From NCBI RefSeq assembly GCF_001638985.1, contig NW_017265154.1:248001-312000 (forward strand): a DNA stretch of 64,000 nt. Reading direction: 5' to 3'. Numbering within the stretch: position 1 is the stretch's first letter; each line of letters starts with the position of its first letter. This DNA is from Phycomyces blakesleeanus NRRL 1555(-) (lineage: Eukaryota > Mucoromycota > Mucoromycetes > Mucorales > Phycomycetaceae). Below, piece after piece: positions 35,198-47,587 of the stretch. The notes under the pieces were generated by a model, which saw only the letters and a list, made by a program, of their open reading frames with translations, was not told where the DNA came from and did no database searches. Both the position numbers and the translations under genes were made by a program.

Positions 35198-38100
35198 GTT
35201 TTAGCTTGATCAATTGATTATGATAATAAAAGAAGAGAATGAAGCTAATGAAGAAATCCACAGTCTCAAGATACCTTCTATTTATACTATTTTGAAAACA
35301 CTGGGTTATCTTTCTTGTGCATAAACTGATTAGGCGAGCCTTCCTGAACTTTGGATATTTGTGGACCCATTAAACTATATCATGGTGACAATCCACTCTC
35401 TAGTCTCTCTCTATGATGTTTTTGGAGCTTGTAGCAGGTCGTATAACTAATTTGTCTGGGCTGTATGTAGCGCGTCCTGCTTACATATTAACTTTCTAAA
35501 AGAAGATATAATCCCTCGCACAAGATCGATTGCTAGAACGTAGTACTGCTCTAGTCTTACAGATCGAAAAAACCCTGGTACACACTATTAAGTATCTTTT
35601 GGTACTCATTATAGGTGTAACAGGCTATAGAGTCCTGGCAAGTATTTCCAAACAAAGAATGCCATTATTTGGGGGTAGGATACATTAACATGCTCTCATA
35701 TAGATCATATGGCCTAATTCAACAGCACCAAATTTCGGTGTATGACAGTAAATATAGCGCCTGTTCTCTCTCTGTCTCTGTCTACTATACATTCTCCATT
35801 ACTATTATTTGATAATGAATAGCTAGTTGCTTATCTTAGTTTTTGGTAAATTAGGGAAGTATACCCTTTCTAATCAACTACTCGAAATAAAAGTGTATAT
35901 TATCTTTATACAATGTACTGTATTATTTGTCAGAATACTCATTTAAAGTACCAAATGAGATTTATTCTCTGAATTCTTAATTTTTTAAAATTAAAATAAA
36001 AAACAACAACAAAAGCTTAGAACGATTACACCTGTAATCAAGTAAATTCATCAAAGTAAACATTTGAGAAGTTAAAGAGGTTATCCTTAATGAATTAAGC
36101 ATTTTCTAGATTCTTGTCAAGCTCAATGCTTAAATTAAAGCTAACTATTCCCCGTTCACATGCATACATTTATGTATTTACTTTAAGTAAGATAGACCCA
36201 AGAAGACGGAAAGCTATTTCTTGGATATATTGACAGCGGTTTGTGAAAACTTGTATATTAATTTCACCCAATTTTCTTTTTTTTTTAATGCAAATAGTAA
36301 ATCAACTATACTAGAAAGTTCTATTCACTCGCTTTTGAAGCGTTACTTAGAAAACCCAGAGCTATAGGAGGAAATTAGTATATACAGTTCAACTACATGC
36401 TTTTAAAAAAATGTCGACTATAGCTTGGAAGAGCTAGGCAGTTTACAAATAGGTACTTGGTGCAATTGTTGCTAGACACTATTTTACTTTTTATTTTATT
36501 TTAATAATAGCTTAGTTGATATTTAGTCATTAATCTCTTAGAAGTGGCTTATCAGAGTAACTATAGATTCGAATAAAGTTTTGTCAAAGGGATAAATATG
36601 GTTCCTGAATATAAAGAGGATTTACATATATTGCAAAGAATTCTATATTCAGACAACATAATTAGGTACTCAACTCTATAATGTGTAATCACGCCGTGAA
36701 ATTTGAGATGCGCTTTATTTACTTTATTCAAGGGTTATACTGTATTCTTAAAACAGAAATCTTGTAGTATGTTCGATCAGTGTGCCCGACACCAAAGAGA
36801 TTACTCGGAACACTGTAGGTTCCACCATATCATGCAACCTAAAAGGATCAGTAGAAAAGAAGTCTCGCAAAAAAAATATGTTTTTTCTGATTCTCTATCA
36901 AGATGTTTCCTTTTTTTATATATGCCCTGATACCAATTTAGAACCAATTGAAGATAATGGCTGTATATTAAAATACCCAATATCTAATCATCTTACTAGA
37001 GCCTTGGCTTTTATTTTTCGGTTGAAATGCTTTGTTAATCTAATTGTTAAAGAGAATAACGTATAAAGAATAGCAATTGAATAAACTCCCACAATCCCTT
37101 TGGGTTACACTCTAAGCGCGGGAAAAAAGGTACATAGAGGACCATGTAATGAGGATTCAGGCATATATTTCCCATGTTTTAATTTCAAGTTAATTCTTCC
37201 ACAATATCTTAATTCGAAGCTCAAGATCTTTCAAAATAGTAATATTAGCATAAAACAAGCCATGTCCTTATGATATGGGAAGATCTTTAAAAAAAAATGT
37301 TTATATTTAACTATTATCCTACAAAGATAAACTGAAACCAATATCATCAATAATACAATTATAGCTTTGTAGCTTGGTATATTATTTATTTCCAGCCAGT
37401 GGGAATTGACAAACTTTATGAGCTTCTCCAATATATTCTATATATGTAAGGATCATGGTTGGGTACAGAGGGTCTTATCCTAGTGTAACAAATAGACTTT
37501 TTTACATACTACAGTACATTTAAAACGCCTGTTAGTGCGCTTCATTAGACTGTGCTATGTAACTCTCTCTTTATTTCTTTTTCTTTTTTTTTACAAAGTG
37601 ATACGTGCTTGGCTAGATAAAGCAATAGAAACGTAGCTTTGTTTATCGAGTGACCCTGGAATTCAAATGAAGTAGATTTGTTCTTTATTTGATCTACGTG
37701 TAACATATGGCGTATTTATCTGGTAGTGGTTGGTTGTACTGGGTTATTTTTTTTTTTTAATTTTTTTAAGCTTAGAATTTCGTATTTTTCTCAATACAAT
37801 TTAGCTATACTATTGTATATACATTGATTGTAGGCATCCAAACAAAAAAGTCTAAACGAGCACACGCAAACGGAAAATGCGAATTATGTCTACTTGACCA
37901 GAGTAGGATTCAATGTATATTTATTTAAGTACACCAAGAAAAACTATTATAATACATTATATATGTTTTATCCAAATCTTCTACTTATCGAGTTTTATTT
38001 AAAAATAATACACCGACGCTTCTATTTGAATTATTAGAATTGTTACTATCGTGATCTGTAAGACTTAAATCAAAGATACACCGTAATGATGAGTACTTGT

Positions 38101-40094
38101 GTAAGTTACAATTGGCTTTTTTTTTAACTTCTAATCTAAATGATTTTCCGCTAGTCTCCTGTTCTAATATACGTATTCTTAAAAAAATAATAAACAGCAA
38201 GGTACTACAGTATACATTACTGGACTTGACCTTTTTTTTATGGGTTCGATATCAATATCAGTTGTTTCTTTATATATATATATATCTACTATTCTTGTTA
38301 CAAGCAAACCCCAATGTATGAAATATAATTAAAATCTACAGATATTAGAGTGCTGTGCTTAATAGTAGTAATAATGATATAGCTTTTATATAGCAATATG
38401 TAGTAACTAAACACTAAAAGAAGTCAGCAAGACTATTTGGTAATAAAAGCATGTGGGTAACAAAAGAGTAGAGCACACAAAGAATATCTGTAGTATTCTC
38501 TCATAATTATTGGTCCAAGTCTATACATCTACCTCTAGAGCAGTTATATTCTGTCTGCTACCAGCAAGTTATTATAGATACATATATTATATAAAGTTGA
38601 ATCAAACTGGATCCTGAAAATTCACCAAGTTAATTGCTAGAACCCTTATCGGCTCAATGCTTTACTTGATTTAACCTATCATTATGTTTTTGTTTTTCTT
38701 TGTGGCTTGAAATCCTTTTGATAATACTTCATCAGAAAAACCTTTCAAAAAAAAGATTAGTAGATAAATAGTAACTTGCGTAAGAGTTGTTGAATACAGC
38801 AGGGCTTTTAAAAAAAGCTTTTCGTTATCAAATTACAATGTACTGCCTTTAATAATAAACTCCACAAGTGCTTTCTTTGCTTTTAGTTTATTTTAGAAGT
38901 AGTTTCTTTTGTTTTCTTTGTATTTTATTTATCTGCTATCACTCTCCGAGTGCACTTTCTAAAGTACTGTCAGAGTAGACTTAATTGGACGAGTAAGAAA
39001 GTAAATATTAAGAATAAGGGAGGGAGAAGAAATATAATTGGATACATTTTAGAAGTATGGTACGAGCTGGAGAAAACATCATTTTTTTTTGGTATTTTGA
39101 AAAGTTCCGTAACTTCTTCTACAGACAGATTATTACGAGATTCCTTTAACATATTTTTTTTAAGAAAAAGAAGGCTTGAATAAAAAAGCTATCAACCTTT
39201 AAATTAAAGAGGTGTCACTAAGGAAATAACAGCTTTAATATTTTTCTTCCTAATATTGAAATAAGAAAGATGACTGCCGCATTAAGAAATACATTTGAAT
39301 GCTTTTAAAATGGATATTCGTATAACATAAACCATCATTCTTGATGTTCTTCTATGTTATCGAACATCAAAATCATTTCTACTATCGAAGTTTTCTGAGG
39401 AGAAAATTAAAATAAATTAGAAATTCTCGATATCTACCTTCGATTACGCCATAGTCCTTTATTGTTGTAAAGATACTTGTGTTAAGATGCAGTACCAATA
39501 AATACAAAAGAAAAAATCAGGTAAGACACACATAACGTCTTTACTGAGATAATTCTCTGATAGGTTCCGTGTTTATACTAATTGCTTTTATGATAAAAAT
39601 TCATTATCGGTGTACAAGTGAGAAATCAAAAGCCAACAAACGGAGTACTAAATTATGCCGAGCCCAAGAGATACGTTACCATTGGATATATGTAAGTGGC
39701 AAATGTCTAAAGTATAGTTTTCTTATCGATCTTGAAAAAACATTATGTTATCATAGTTGCAAGAGATCCATACTTTGCATTCAGTAAGTACGTACACTTT
39801 ATTCTTTATAAATGTGAATAAACTGTTTGTCTTGAACAATATATATACCGTTTTACGTGCCTTCCTTGACAGTATATTCCTCTTCAATGACATCATTAAA
39901 ACAAATTCAACTCTTTCATAATATTTGTAAATCAGCCCCTAATGGTTTATGGAAACTGTGGCTCATAACAGCCCGAATTTTAGATTAGTAGGACATGAAA
40001 AGTACTTCATAGCTAAAGTGGCAAAACATTGGATATTTGAATTCATTTTTTAATACAAAAGATGCGAATTTTGGTTAGAGCCATGGTATAAACT
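35198..40094. other. Large AT-rich gene-poor region
   Basis: About 4.9 kb without a convincing gene. Candidate frames at 36782-37066 (+) and 38950-39183 (+) are short, and several others start only at TTG or GTG. They show no recognisable motif. Immediately upstream of the lipase start (35198-35290) is presumably its promoter, but I see no definite element. Confidence 0.5.
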
Positions 40095-41618
40095 ATGTCT
40101 CTAAAGAATTCTTGGATTATCGTATGTGGTCTTTTATTTACCTTTTTACCAAGATGTCATGCCCCACCAGTAGATCCATCCGACTCAGAACCAACCAGTG
40201 AGCTACCCGTAGCCTCAATCCTAAGAACTATAGTTCTCGGCTATATGGCACATATCGTAACAGTTCGACCACAGACAGGAGTGGATAACATGGGTACAAA
40301 TGTTGCTCGATTTATATGCTTTACGTATCCAACATGGGGAATCAGCATCGCTTTTGACGCAATACATGATGCATACTATGCCGATAAGATTCTTGGGATC
40401 GACAATTTCAAAATCCTGTTAAAGAAGTATGAGGAAGATAAAGATACCACAAGTAAAAATGAAGATCATAAAAGTCTCGATTCAGCCGAGCTAATATCAC
40501 CACTATCTCAGAATGAGCTTATACCAGAATATTCCCCAACTTTGAAAGATGATGAACAAGATTCTCCTTCGGATGTTATTCTATCAAAAACAAAGAATTT
40601 AAGAGACTGGCTGGTAGACTACATGGCAAAAAACAACACACCGGTCAAGGAATACGATAACGCTCCTTATCTGGCTGCTCTTCTACATACAATAGGGCCC
40701 AAAAAAGCCAAAAAAGTAAAGCATTGTATACTAAACAAGCATATGCTTTTGGGATTTGACTCCAGAACTTATAAAAATGTACCAAAGCGAGAAGATACAA
40801 GAACCGAAAATATATCAGTTACCGGCCCTGGAGCAGAATGTGAATATCAGTCCAATATTCAGGCAGAAAACATTCGGTACCTAAAGACAGAAATGATAAG
40901 CAAGATACGCACCTCTTACAACGTGGACAACATTTCGTATATCGAGACATTTATTACAATAGTACAGCTCTTCTTTACCACAATTGAGTGTATGGACATC
41001 AATGGAAATAAATGGGCCAAGCTCATCATGATTGTATACACTGCAATGTCAGTTATTCAAACACTATCTCTTGTTATTCTACACAAGCAAACAGAGCCTT
41101 TCAGCTTGCACTACAATGAAGATGTGCCTTGGAAAGAAGTTTTAGTTGAACGTGGAGCAAAAGAGCCATCTGAAGAGGCGAAAATCGATTTGGCTGACGA
41201 AGATATAGAGGAGACTAGCGACTGTTTTAAAAAGCATCAGAGCGATTTATTTTATAAAAACAGTTTCTTGCACTTTGTTATGGAGAACCGATACTTAGAA
41301 GCAGAATCAGATTCTATTTTAACAAACTATTCCGAATCTACTACTATTGCGTTTTGTCTCTTTGGTGGAATGGCAGGATCTTTGTTGATTGGAATTTGGG
41401 CTGACTACAGTAGCCACAGCGTAGTTCAGTGGATTGTTTTAGCTTGGATCCTCAGTCCAATGTTGATTTTACTGGGAACTATTATTGACGGGTTCTCTCC
41501 TAATCCGGATAGCGACACATTTATTTTTCTTAGTATTATGGTCAGTGTGCTTTGTAACTTTGGATGTATTATCGCTGCGACAATTTACGGGTATATAGTA
41601 GATAACGAGCAAGGCTAA
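40095..41618 (+). CDS. Uncharacterised fungal multi-pass membrane protein
   Basis: An intronless frame of 507 residues from ATG 40095. A cleavable-looking signal (GLLFTFLPRCHA) is followed by a hydrophobic segment in a pattern found in many uncharacterised fungal membrane proteins: VLGYMAHIVTVRPQTGVDN, then FICFTYPTWGISIAFDAIHDA. A long hydrophilic loop (about residues 125-275) follows. Further membrane segments include FITIVQLFFTTIE, LIMIVYTAMSVIQTLSLVIL, AFCLFGGMAGSLLIGIWA, VQWIVLAWILSPMLILLGTI and FLSIMVSVLCNFGCIIAATI. The resemblance to the ascomycete family with a GY-x-x-H-x-x-TV motif is from memory and approximate. No function is known to me. Confidence 0.75.
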   Translation: MSLKNSWIIVCGLLFTFLPRCHAPPVDPSDSEPTSELPVASILRTIVLGYMAHIVTVRPQTGVDNMGTNVARFICFTYPTWGISIAFDAIHDAYYADKILGIDNFKILLKKYEEDKDTTSKNEDHKSLDSAELISPLSQNELIPEYSPTLKDDEQDSPSDVILSKTKNLRDWLVDYMAKNNTPVKEYDNAPYLAALLHTIGPKKAKKVKHCILNKHMLLGFDSRTYKNVPKREDTRTENISVTGPGAECEYQSNIQAENIRYLKTEMISKIRTSYNVDNISYIETFITIVQLFFTTIECMDINGNKWAKLIMIVYTAMSVIQTLSLVILHKQTEPFSLHYNEDVPWKEVLVERGAKEPSEEAKIDLADEDIEETSDCFKKHQSDLFYKNSFLHFVMENRYLEAESDSILTNYSESTTIAFCLFGGMAGSLLIGIWADYSSHSVVQWIVLAWILSPMLILLGTIIDGFSPNPDSDTFIFLSIMVSVLCNFGCIIAATIYGYIVDNEQG

Positions 41619-42061
41619 CCTTATAGCTCAACTTAACTCTGACCCTTATTGCCTTGAATCAGATTTATATGGATTATATGTTAAGCACTCACAAATAAAG
41701 CAACAATAAAACAGTGTTTACGTTTTACTCCTAGTTATTATTTTTATGAAGATGGTCTTAAGTAAAGAAGCCTAAACGCCTGGCGTATATGTATTGTAGC
41801 CTATTTAAATTTATATAGCCCGTTTTTCACCGCCTTTTGTGTTAGAATGCAATATACATAGATAATATCCTAAACGATAATAAGCTTTATGTTTTATGTT
41901 TTAGGTATAATATTTGCTACTCACAGACTTTCAATCTACTAAATACACAGCTATAAGTATCAACTGTAACCAAGTAAAGCTCATCTTGGTCGATTGTAAG
42001 TTTATTGTGCTTGGTATGAAATATAGTTAGTGTTTTTTTTTTTTACTAAAAAAAGTTCTTA
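41619..42061. other. Convergent spacer
   Basis: Short AT-rich spacer between the stops of the membrane protein (+) and SAC1 (-). I see nothing in it. Confidence 0.6.
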
Positions 42062-44716
42062 TTACAAAATAGGTGTTTCTAGACCGAATTCTGGAGGCAC
42101 CATGTTGCCTTTGTTTTCAACGACGCCTTCTTCGGCATCATCTTCATAAGGAGGCAACTCTACCAGATGAGGCCATTCTACAAATTGATCACCGTGACGG
42201 AGTGAGAAGCGACTGGCCGTAACGACTACAGAGAACCAGAAGCTAAGCCAGAGGAAATAAGCCCTGCGGAACTCAAAGCCAGAATAATCAGGGCGGAATA
42301 TGTTCAACAAAAGCATGAACATGGAAAACACCAGAATGTAAGGAACCTTTAAAAAAAGACATGCACGTGTAAGAGAAAGTTCATTACTACATTTTTTTTA
42401 TATACAAAATATGTATTTTATGGGAGGTTAAAGACTTACCACACGGATTCTCAAAGGTTTCTCGGATACAAACGGGCTCTTATATTTTCCGGTAGCTACC
42501 AGAGGTTTGATGTGATAGTGACCAAGGAAGAGATCGAATGCATCCATTCTCTTTCCGTCCATAAAGTTGTTTTTGCAATAACGAGTGATAGAGTTGGAGA
42601 GATCTTTAAGTGCTCCAGGCACGGTACGCTTGCCGGTTCTTTTAATACGATAGACAATAAAGCATATTAGTTTATAGAATTGTATATTTGGTTGAAAAAT
42701 AATAATACTGATAGTCTTACCTAGTGAAATCAGTCTTGAGAGCACCAGTTCCAGAGTATACTGAGCTTACAGCATCAGCATTATCGGCCCACACTAATTA
42801 AGAAAGAATAAATTTAAGGTTTAATTATCCAGTTTGAGGGGGAAAGTAGCAAACTTACCATGTCGGAAGATAAGAATAAAGTTAGGATGATCATCCACAC
42901 TTTCATTTGCACCAAGAATATCAATTTCTCGCAATTGAGCATTAAGGACTGCCTTTGCAAAGGTGCTTTGGGCGACATTGGTACGGTCTAAGCAATCCAT
43001 ACAGTTGGAACGAATGACAGAGTTTTGCTTTTTGCGAATTATGAGCGAATCTTTGTTAGAAGCATCATAGTACATATAGCCTTGCTGGTCAAACTGGTCC
43101 TTCAATTGGTCTACCAAGATGTTTATACGATCCCATCGCATATTCTTGCACTCGCTGTGGAAATCAAAATGAGTGTAGTAAAGGCGAGGATCATTCAGTT
43201 GCTCTACAGTACGAGCATATGCCTGTCCCATAGGAAGCTCATATCCTTTTTTGTTAATCAAATTGACTAGGATTTGGGGACCGTAGATACGGATCTGCTC
43301 ATCAAAATGTGATCTTGCGGCAGAAAGCTAAAAAAAAAACAACAACCATAAAAGAAAGTGAGTACATTAGGAATACATACACACACACAAATTAAAGTGA
43401 TATAAATAATCAGACTTACACTCTTTCGGTTTTCTCCCACCCAAAGACGGGGTGTATATTTCAGGTTAATGACCTGTGTCCAGTATACAGGAATGGAACC
43501 TCTTGTTTGGACATAAGAAAGTTGCTTCAAGCCAGGTGAAGAAGAAACCGCACCAGGACCATCATAAAGTACCAATTGCTCAGTTTCTACAAAGTTAGAC
43601 ACGTACCCATGTTGATCAACACCACGCGAGAAAAAGCGCGTGCCTGCTCTGTGTCTGCTGCGACGAGTGATCAACGCCAATACAAAAGGCTTGTTGTTGA
43701 TCTCAGTGGCCTGGAGTTCGACAACTAACAAATTGTTAATACCTTAATAAACCTCCTCCTTAGTTTATTCGGGCTTACATCCTTGGAGAACAGGGAGGAT
43801 AAAATCGCTGAACTATTTACAGTATTGGTCAATGTCAGGTACTAACCATATAAAAGCACAAATGATATCCATTGTATTCGGACTTACGTTTTTTGCAGGA
43901 TTTCCCGAAAGGGTGGCCTCAATTAAGCGGTTTACAGGGTCTTTATTCCAGAAGAAACGTTCGTCTGCCTGAATGAATGAATGGACTTGTTAGCTTATAC
44001 ATATCTTAAATTATTTACTTACTCTCTTCCATAAGGGCTCTGAAAGAGTTTCGGTGGTAAATTGAGCCTGCCTCTGGAGAGTGTGGGTCAGGTCATACGT
44101 ATTAGAGTAGTAGAATGTGGTTCCTCTCAAATGTGCTTCCAAAAGATCAACATATGTCTGTTCATCCTTTGCCTATAATACCAACGTTTCTTTTTTAATA
44201 TTTCCTTTTATTCCTTCTTATCTTACCTGTGCCTCTGACAAGCCAGTCAAGGATTCCGGAAGAGGCAAGATTTGGAAAGCTGTGATACGGAACACTTCGT
44301 GGCCACGGATATTTCCAATGGACTCACGACCAGTAATGACAATAAGATAATCTCCTGCGTGGATTTATTATCAGTTATCTTCATCTGGATACACTATATG
44401 CGTACGTAGAATGTTTCTGTGTATAGCTATTTACCTGCTTGGAGTGTAACCAGACCCATGATACCTGCTACAGCTAAGGTTCGGTCCTGCTCAGACACAG
44501 GAGGAATAGCATCTGATGAATGTTAAGGATGATTATGATGTACGATTAAATTTACCCATCAAACTAATTTCACTGGTCTCTCGATTGATGGTGAGGTTAG
44601 GTCCAGTTTCTGGAGCAAACACGTAGGCACGCTTAGTGACAAAGCTGAGAGAGGAATGAGTTGACAGTAAATGATGCTTATAGTGCTTACAGTCTCATTT
44701 CTTTATGCATGACCAT
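42062..44716 (-). CDS. SAC1: SAC1 phosphoinositide phosphatase
   Basis: Sac1 removes phosphate mainly from PtdIns4P at ER and Golgi membranes. Twelve exons: 44716-44691, 44644-44556, 44512-44435, 44354-44227, 44172-44023, 43968-43888, 43812-43779, 43724-43420, 43327-42859, 42793-42721, 42638-42440 and 42346-42062, totalling 638 residues. The Sac N-terminal domain includes GIMGLVTLQAGDYLIVITGR and FYYSNTYDLTHTLQRQ. The catalytic part shows SRHRAGTRFFSRGVDQHGYV, SIPVYWTQ and the CX5R loop RSNCMDCLDRTNVAQS. It ends with the expected TGALKTDFTRTGKRT segment, two close membrane helices (YILVFSMFMLLLNIF and YFLWLSFWFSVVVTA) and a short acidic tail. The start MVMHKEMRLFV fits the family N-terminus. 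Length is as usual (about 620-640). Confidence 0.96.
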
Positions 44717-45910
44717 TTGAATGGGTGAAAAGAGTTAATGAGGTAGATTACAAGCGAGTTCTTTTTGTTTAAAGTGTTTTCATATTTTTCTCTATTGTAA
44801 AACAGCCATGCACATTTGGAAACCCGCCTAGAAGTGATCCCACCCCAAAATGTGGTATACTTTGGCTGTGGTTTATTCAATACTCCCACAACATCCTTTT
44901 GGTTTCTTAAGAAAATGAGCCACAATTGCCCTTTTTTTTATTGAATCTAGACATATTTTATTTTTTTACAAAGAGAGATACAATAAGGTCTTTGGAAGGC
45001 TATTGATATATTACTACCTTTTATATTATTATATAGTTTACGCAGGATTCTTCCATATGTGATTGAGATAAATTTCTTGAATCTTGTTTGATTCCCGAGT
45101 GAGTTTTACTTTTTGGTAGGCGATTCATCCGTATAATTACAAAAAAGACAAAGCACTAAATAGACAGATAAATAGATATTTATAAAATGTGATATCTTAT
45201 ATTACTAACATCTCTTTAAGTTCTTCAAAATTAACTGTAAAGATAATTAAAGAAATGTCTATCAGTCAAATGATACTAGCTGGTATGGAAAGGTAACACG
45301 TTTATTGATGATTTTTCCATGTGTTTCTTCCCTTCTATTCTTTTTCGACAGGTATTGTCTTTCCACAATTAGAGATAACCAGACCATGAAATTCATCATT
45401 TTGCTTCTATCTGATGAAAAGTAACAGAGCATGTCAAGTGAACTACCCGATGTATAGAGAAACATATTTCATTAATAATAGTAAAAGAAAAGAAAAAGTG
45501 GCTTTAATCCTTGTTAATGGTTCTTGATGTACTAAAAATTGTGACAAATTAAAGTATATATATAGAGCGAAAAAATTTAGCTTGTATTAATAGACTGTAT
45601 CATTTTTTTTAAAAAAAACTAAAATACAGAGTAGTTGTAATAGTCACTTAAAGCTTCTCCTTGTGTAGAATTATGAATATATATGAAATATTGGATGTGA
45701 AAGCATTGATATACTTCTTGTTCACAATTCAACAAAATTTGGTGGGAAAAGGGAATATATACTCCGAGACTTTAGGACATGTGTCTGTGAAAAAATATGT
45801 CACTAGCCACACCGCAAATGCGTCGGCAATAATCAATAAAGAATTACCAAAAATAATAATATTATTATTATGTCAATTAAAAGGCTTTGTTTTCATGTCA
45901 AATTACCAGA
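44717..45910. other. Divergent spacer between SAC1 and the NEPRO-like gene
   Basis: About 1.2 kb holding both promoters. No supported coding frame is present. Frames at 44695-44925 (-) and 45661-45939 (+) lack recognisable content. Confidence 0.5.
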
Positions 45911-47320
45911 ATGGTACCTCCGACTTACAGCATTCTTAAAGCACCCCTTCCACCTGTGATTGTACTATCCGATGTACGAATCAACAAAACGATTCCAATC
46001 GATCATGACGAACAGTTGTCGAAACTGAACAAGCTCCGAGTATCATTCAGTCAGCGAAAGAAATTCTGGATCGACGTCGAAGTGCTTAATAAGACACAAT
46101 ACAGACAACGTAACCAACATCGTCAATTCCATCGATTCAGACGCGCCGAAGAGGTTATTTTATACTACTATCACTATTTGTTGTTAAGAAATAAAAGCAT
46201 GACAAATTCTATCCCTATTTTATTTTTATGATATATATATATATTATCTGACAGGCTCGTCGAATCTTGAAAAGGTTCAAGTCATTAGCAATAGACCAGG
46301 TAGTCAATGATATCTACAAGGCTTTCTGGAATGCAAAAACGTAGGTTACTTTAATAAATATAATAAATGATCTGGCTATTAAGCTTTTTCTTCTTCTTCT
46401 TCTTCAGAATTGAAGCATGTCAGGGAAAATGGAATTTTATCCCTAGCAAGGAGTTTGCAGAATATACAATGCATCGTTTAATTTCTGCCACCCTTCTTTT
46501 GGATAAGGTAATGTACTAAGAATCCAGTAAACGTATGTAAATCAAGTTTAAAAAATAATAATAATACAGTAAACTTTCTGAAAATCCAAAGCCTTACTTT
46601 TGATTATTCTTATTTCTACCTTGTTTTCTGGATGGTTCGATTATCAGCTACAAATGGTCTTGGTAGAGACCTATAGAGATCATTCAAAGTTGCTCAAATT
46701 GGAGCATTTTGTGTCTCTAGGGTTGACCTACATGGCTATATGTAGTCGACTTTCAATAATGTCAGCTACCTGGGCAAAACAGCTCGAGGATTGTTATCTC
46801 CTTCTGCAGCGGTGGCACCTTGCATTTCCTTCAGGAATAAAGCAAAAAAACCAAGAAGCCTTTTTATCCCAGAGCAACCAAATTTGTGGTCCACATACAA
46901 TGCAAGATGCTCGTTTAGAATACATTCGAAAAGAGAGTCAGGAAAGGTAACCAAAAACTCATTGAATAATATAAAACATTGAATAAACTTATATACTTTA
47001 TTTTATGTGTGATATAGGAGCACCTTTAAAGAGCCTCTCCATTTTTCCTCCTATGTGGCTCATAGCTCGAGACTCCCCCCAATAGCCATATTAAAGAAGG
47101 AGTTGGAAGAAGTCGAAAAAATGGGGATAGGCATTAATGATGGTGGTGGTGGTGATAGTGATGATGATGATAATGGCAATGATGAATGTGATTTTGAAGA
47201 CATGGGAGGTAAGATATAAAGCAATACGGATTGTGTTATTCTATCTAATAACCCCCCAAAAAATCAAACCAACCAACAAACAAACAACGAATCTTATTAG
47301 AGGTCATCCAGCGAGAATAG
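45911..47320 (+). CDS. NEPRO-like nucleolar protein (NEPRO N-terminal domain)
   Basis: Similar proteins are nucleolar and linked to ribosome biogenesis and rRNA processing. Exons: 45911-46153, 46255-46340, 46408-46507, 46648-46946, 47018-47208 and 47301-47320, totalling 312 residues. The signature is RNQHRQFHRFRRAEEARRIL followed by KRFKSLAIDQVVNDIYKAFW, which parallels the NHNRMGRHK...LKQVEQCLKRL region of vertebrate NEPRO. Later a hydrophobic helix (LGLTYMAICSRLSIMSATWA) also fits. The tail is acidic (GDSDDDDNGNDECDFEDMG). The last exon is only 20 bases and gives EVIQRE; if the final intron is retained, the protein ends GKI instead. The assignment is by motif memory and therefore moderate. 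Confidence 0.7.
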
Positions 47321-47587
47321 GCAAAAAATTCCAAAATAAAATAAATAAATAAATAAATCAAAAGACAACCCTTGGATATGATCAACAAAAGAAAAAAAAG
47401 AAGTATATTCTACTCTTTTTTTTTAATATCTAGTTCTTTAGCGAAAATATATACAGAAAAGACAATATCATAAAACAGAATAAATGCCATAATTGCTTGT
47501 ACCAGAAACTTGTGTCAAACCATAGAAAGAGAAAGAAAACTACGAGATGAAGATGCAGAAAGAAAGAAAGAGGTTGTTGAATGAAAT
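47321..47587. other. Convergent spacer
   Basis: AT-rich spacer between the NEPRO-like gene and the RasGEF stop, with AAAT repeats near 47335-47360. I see no gene. Confidence 0.55.
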
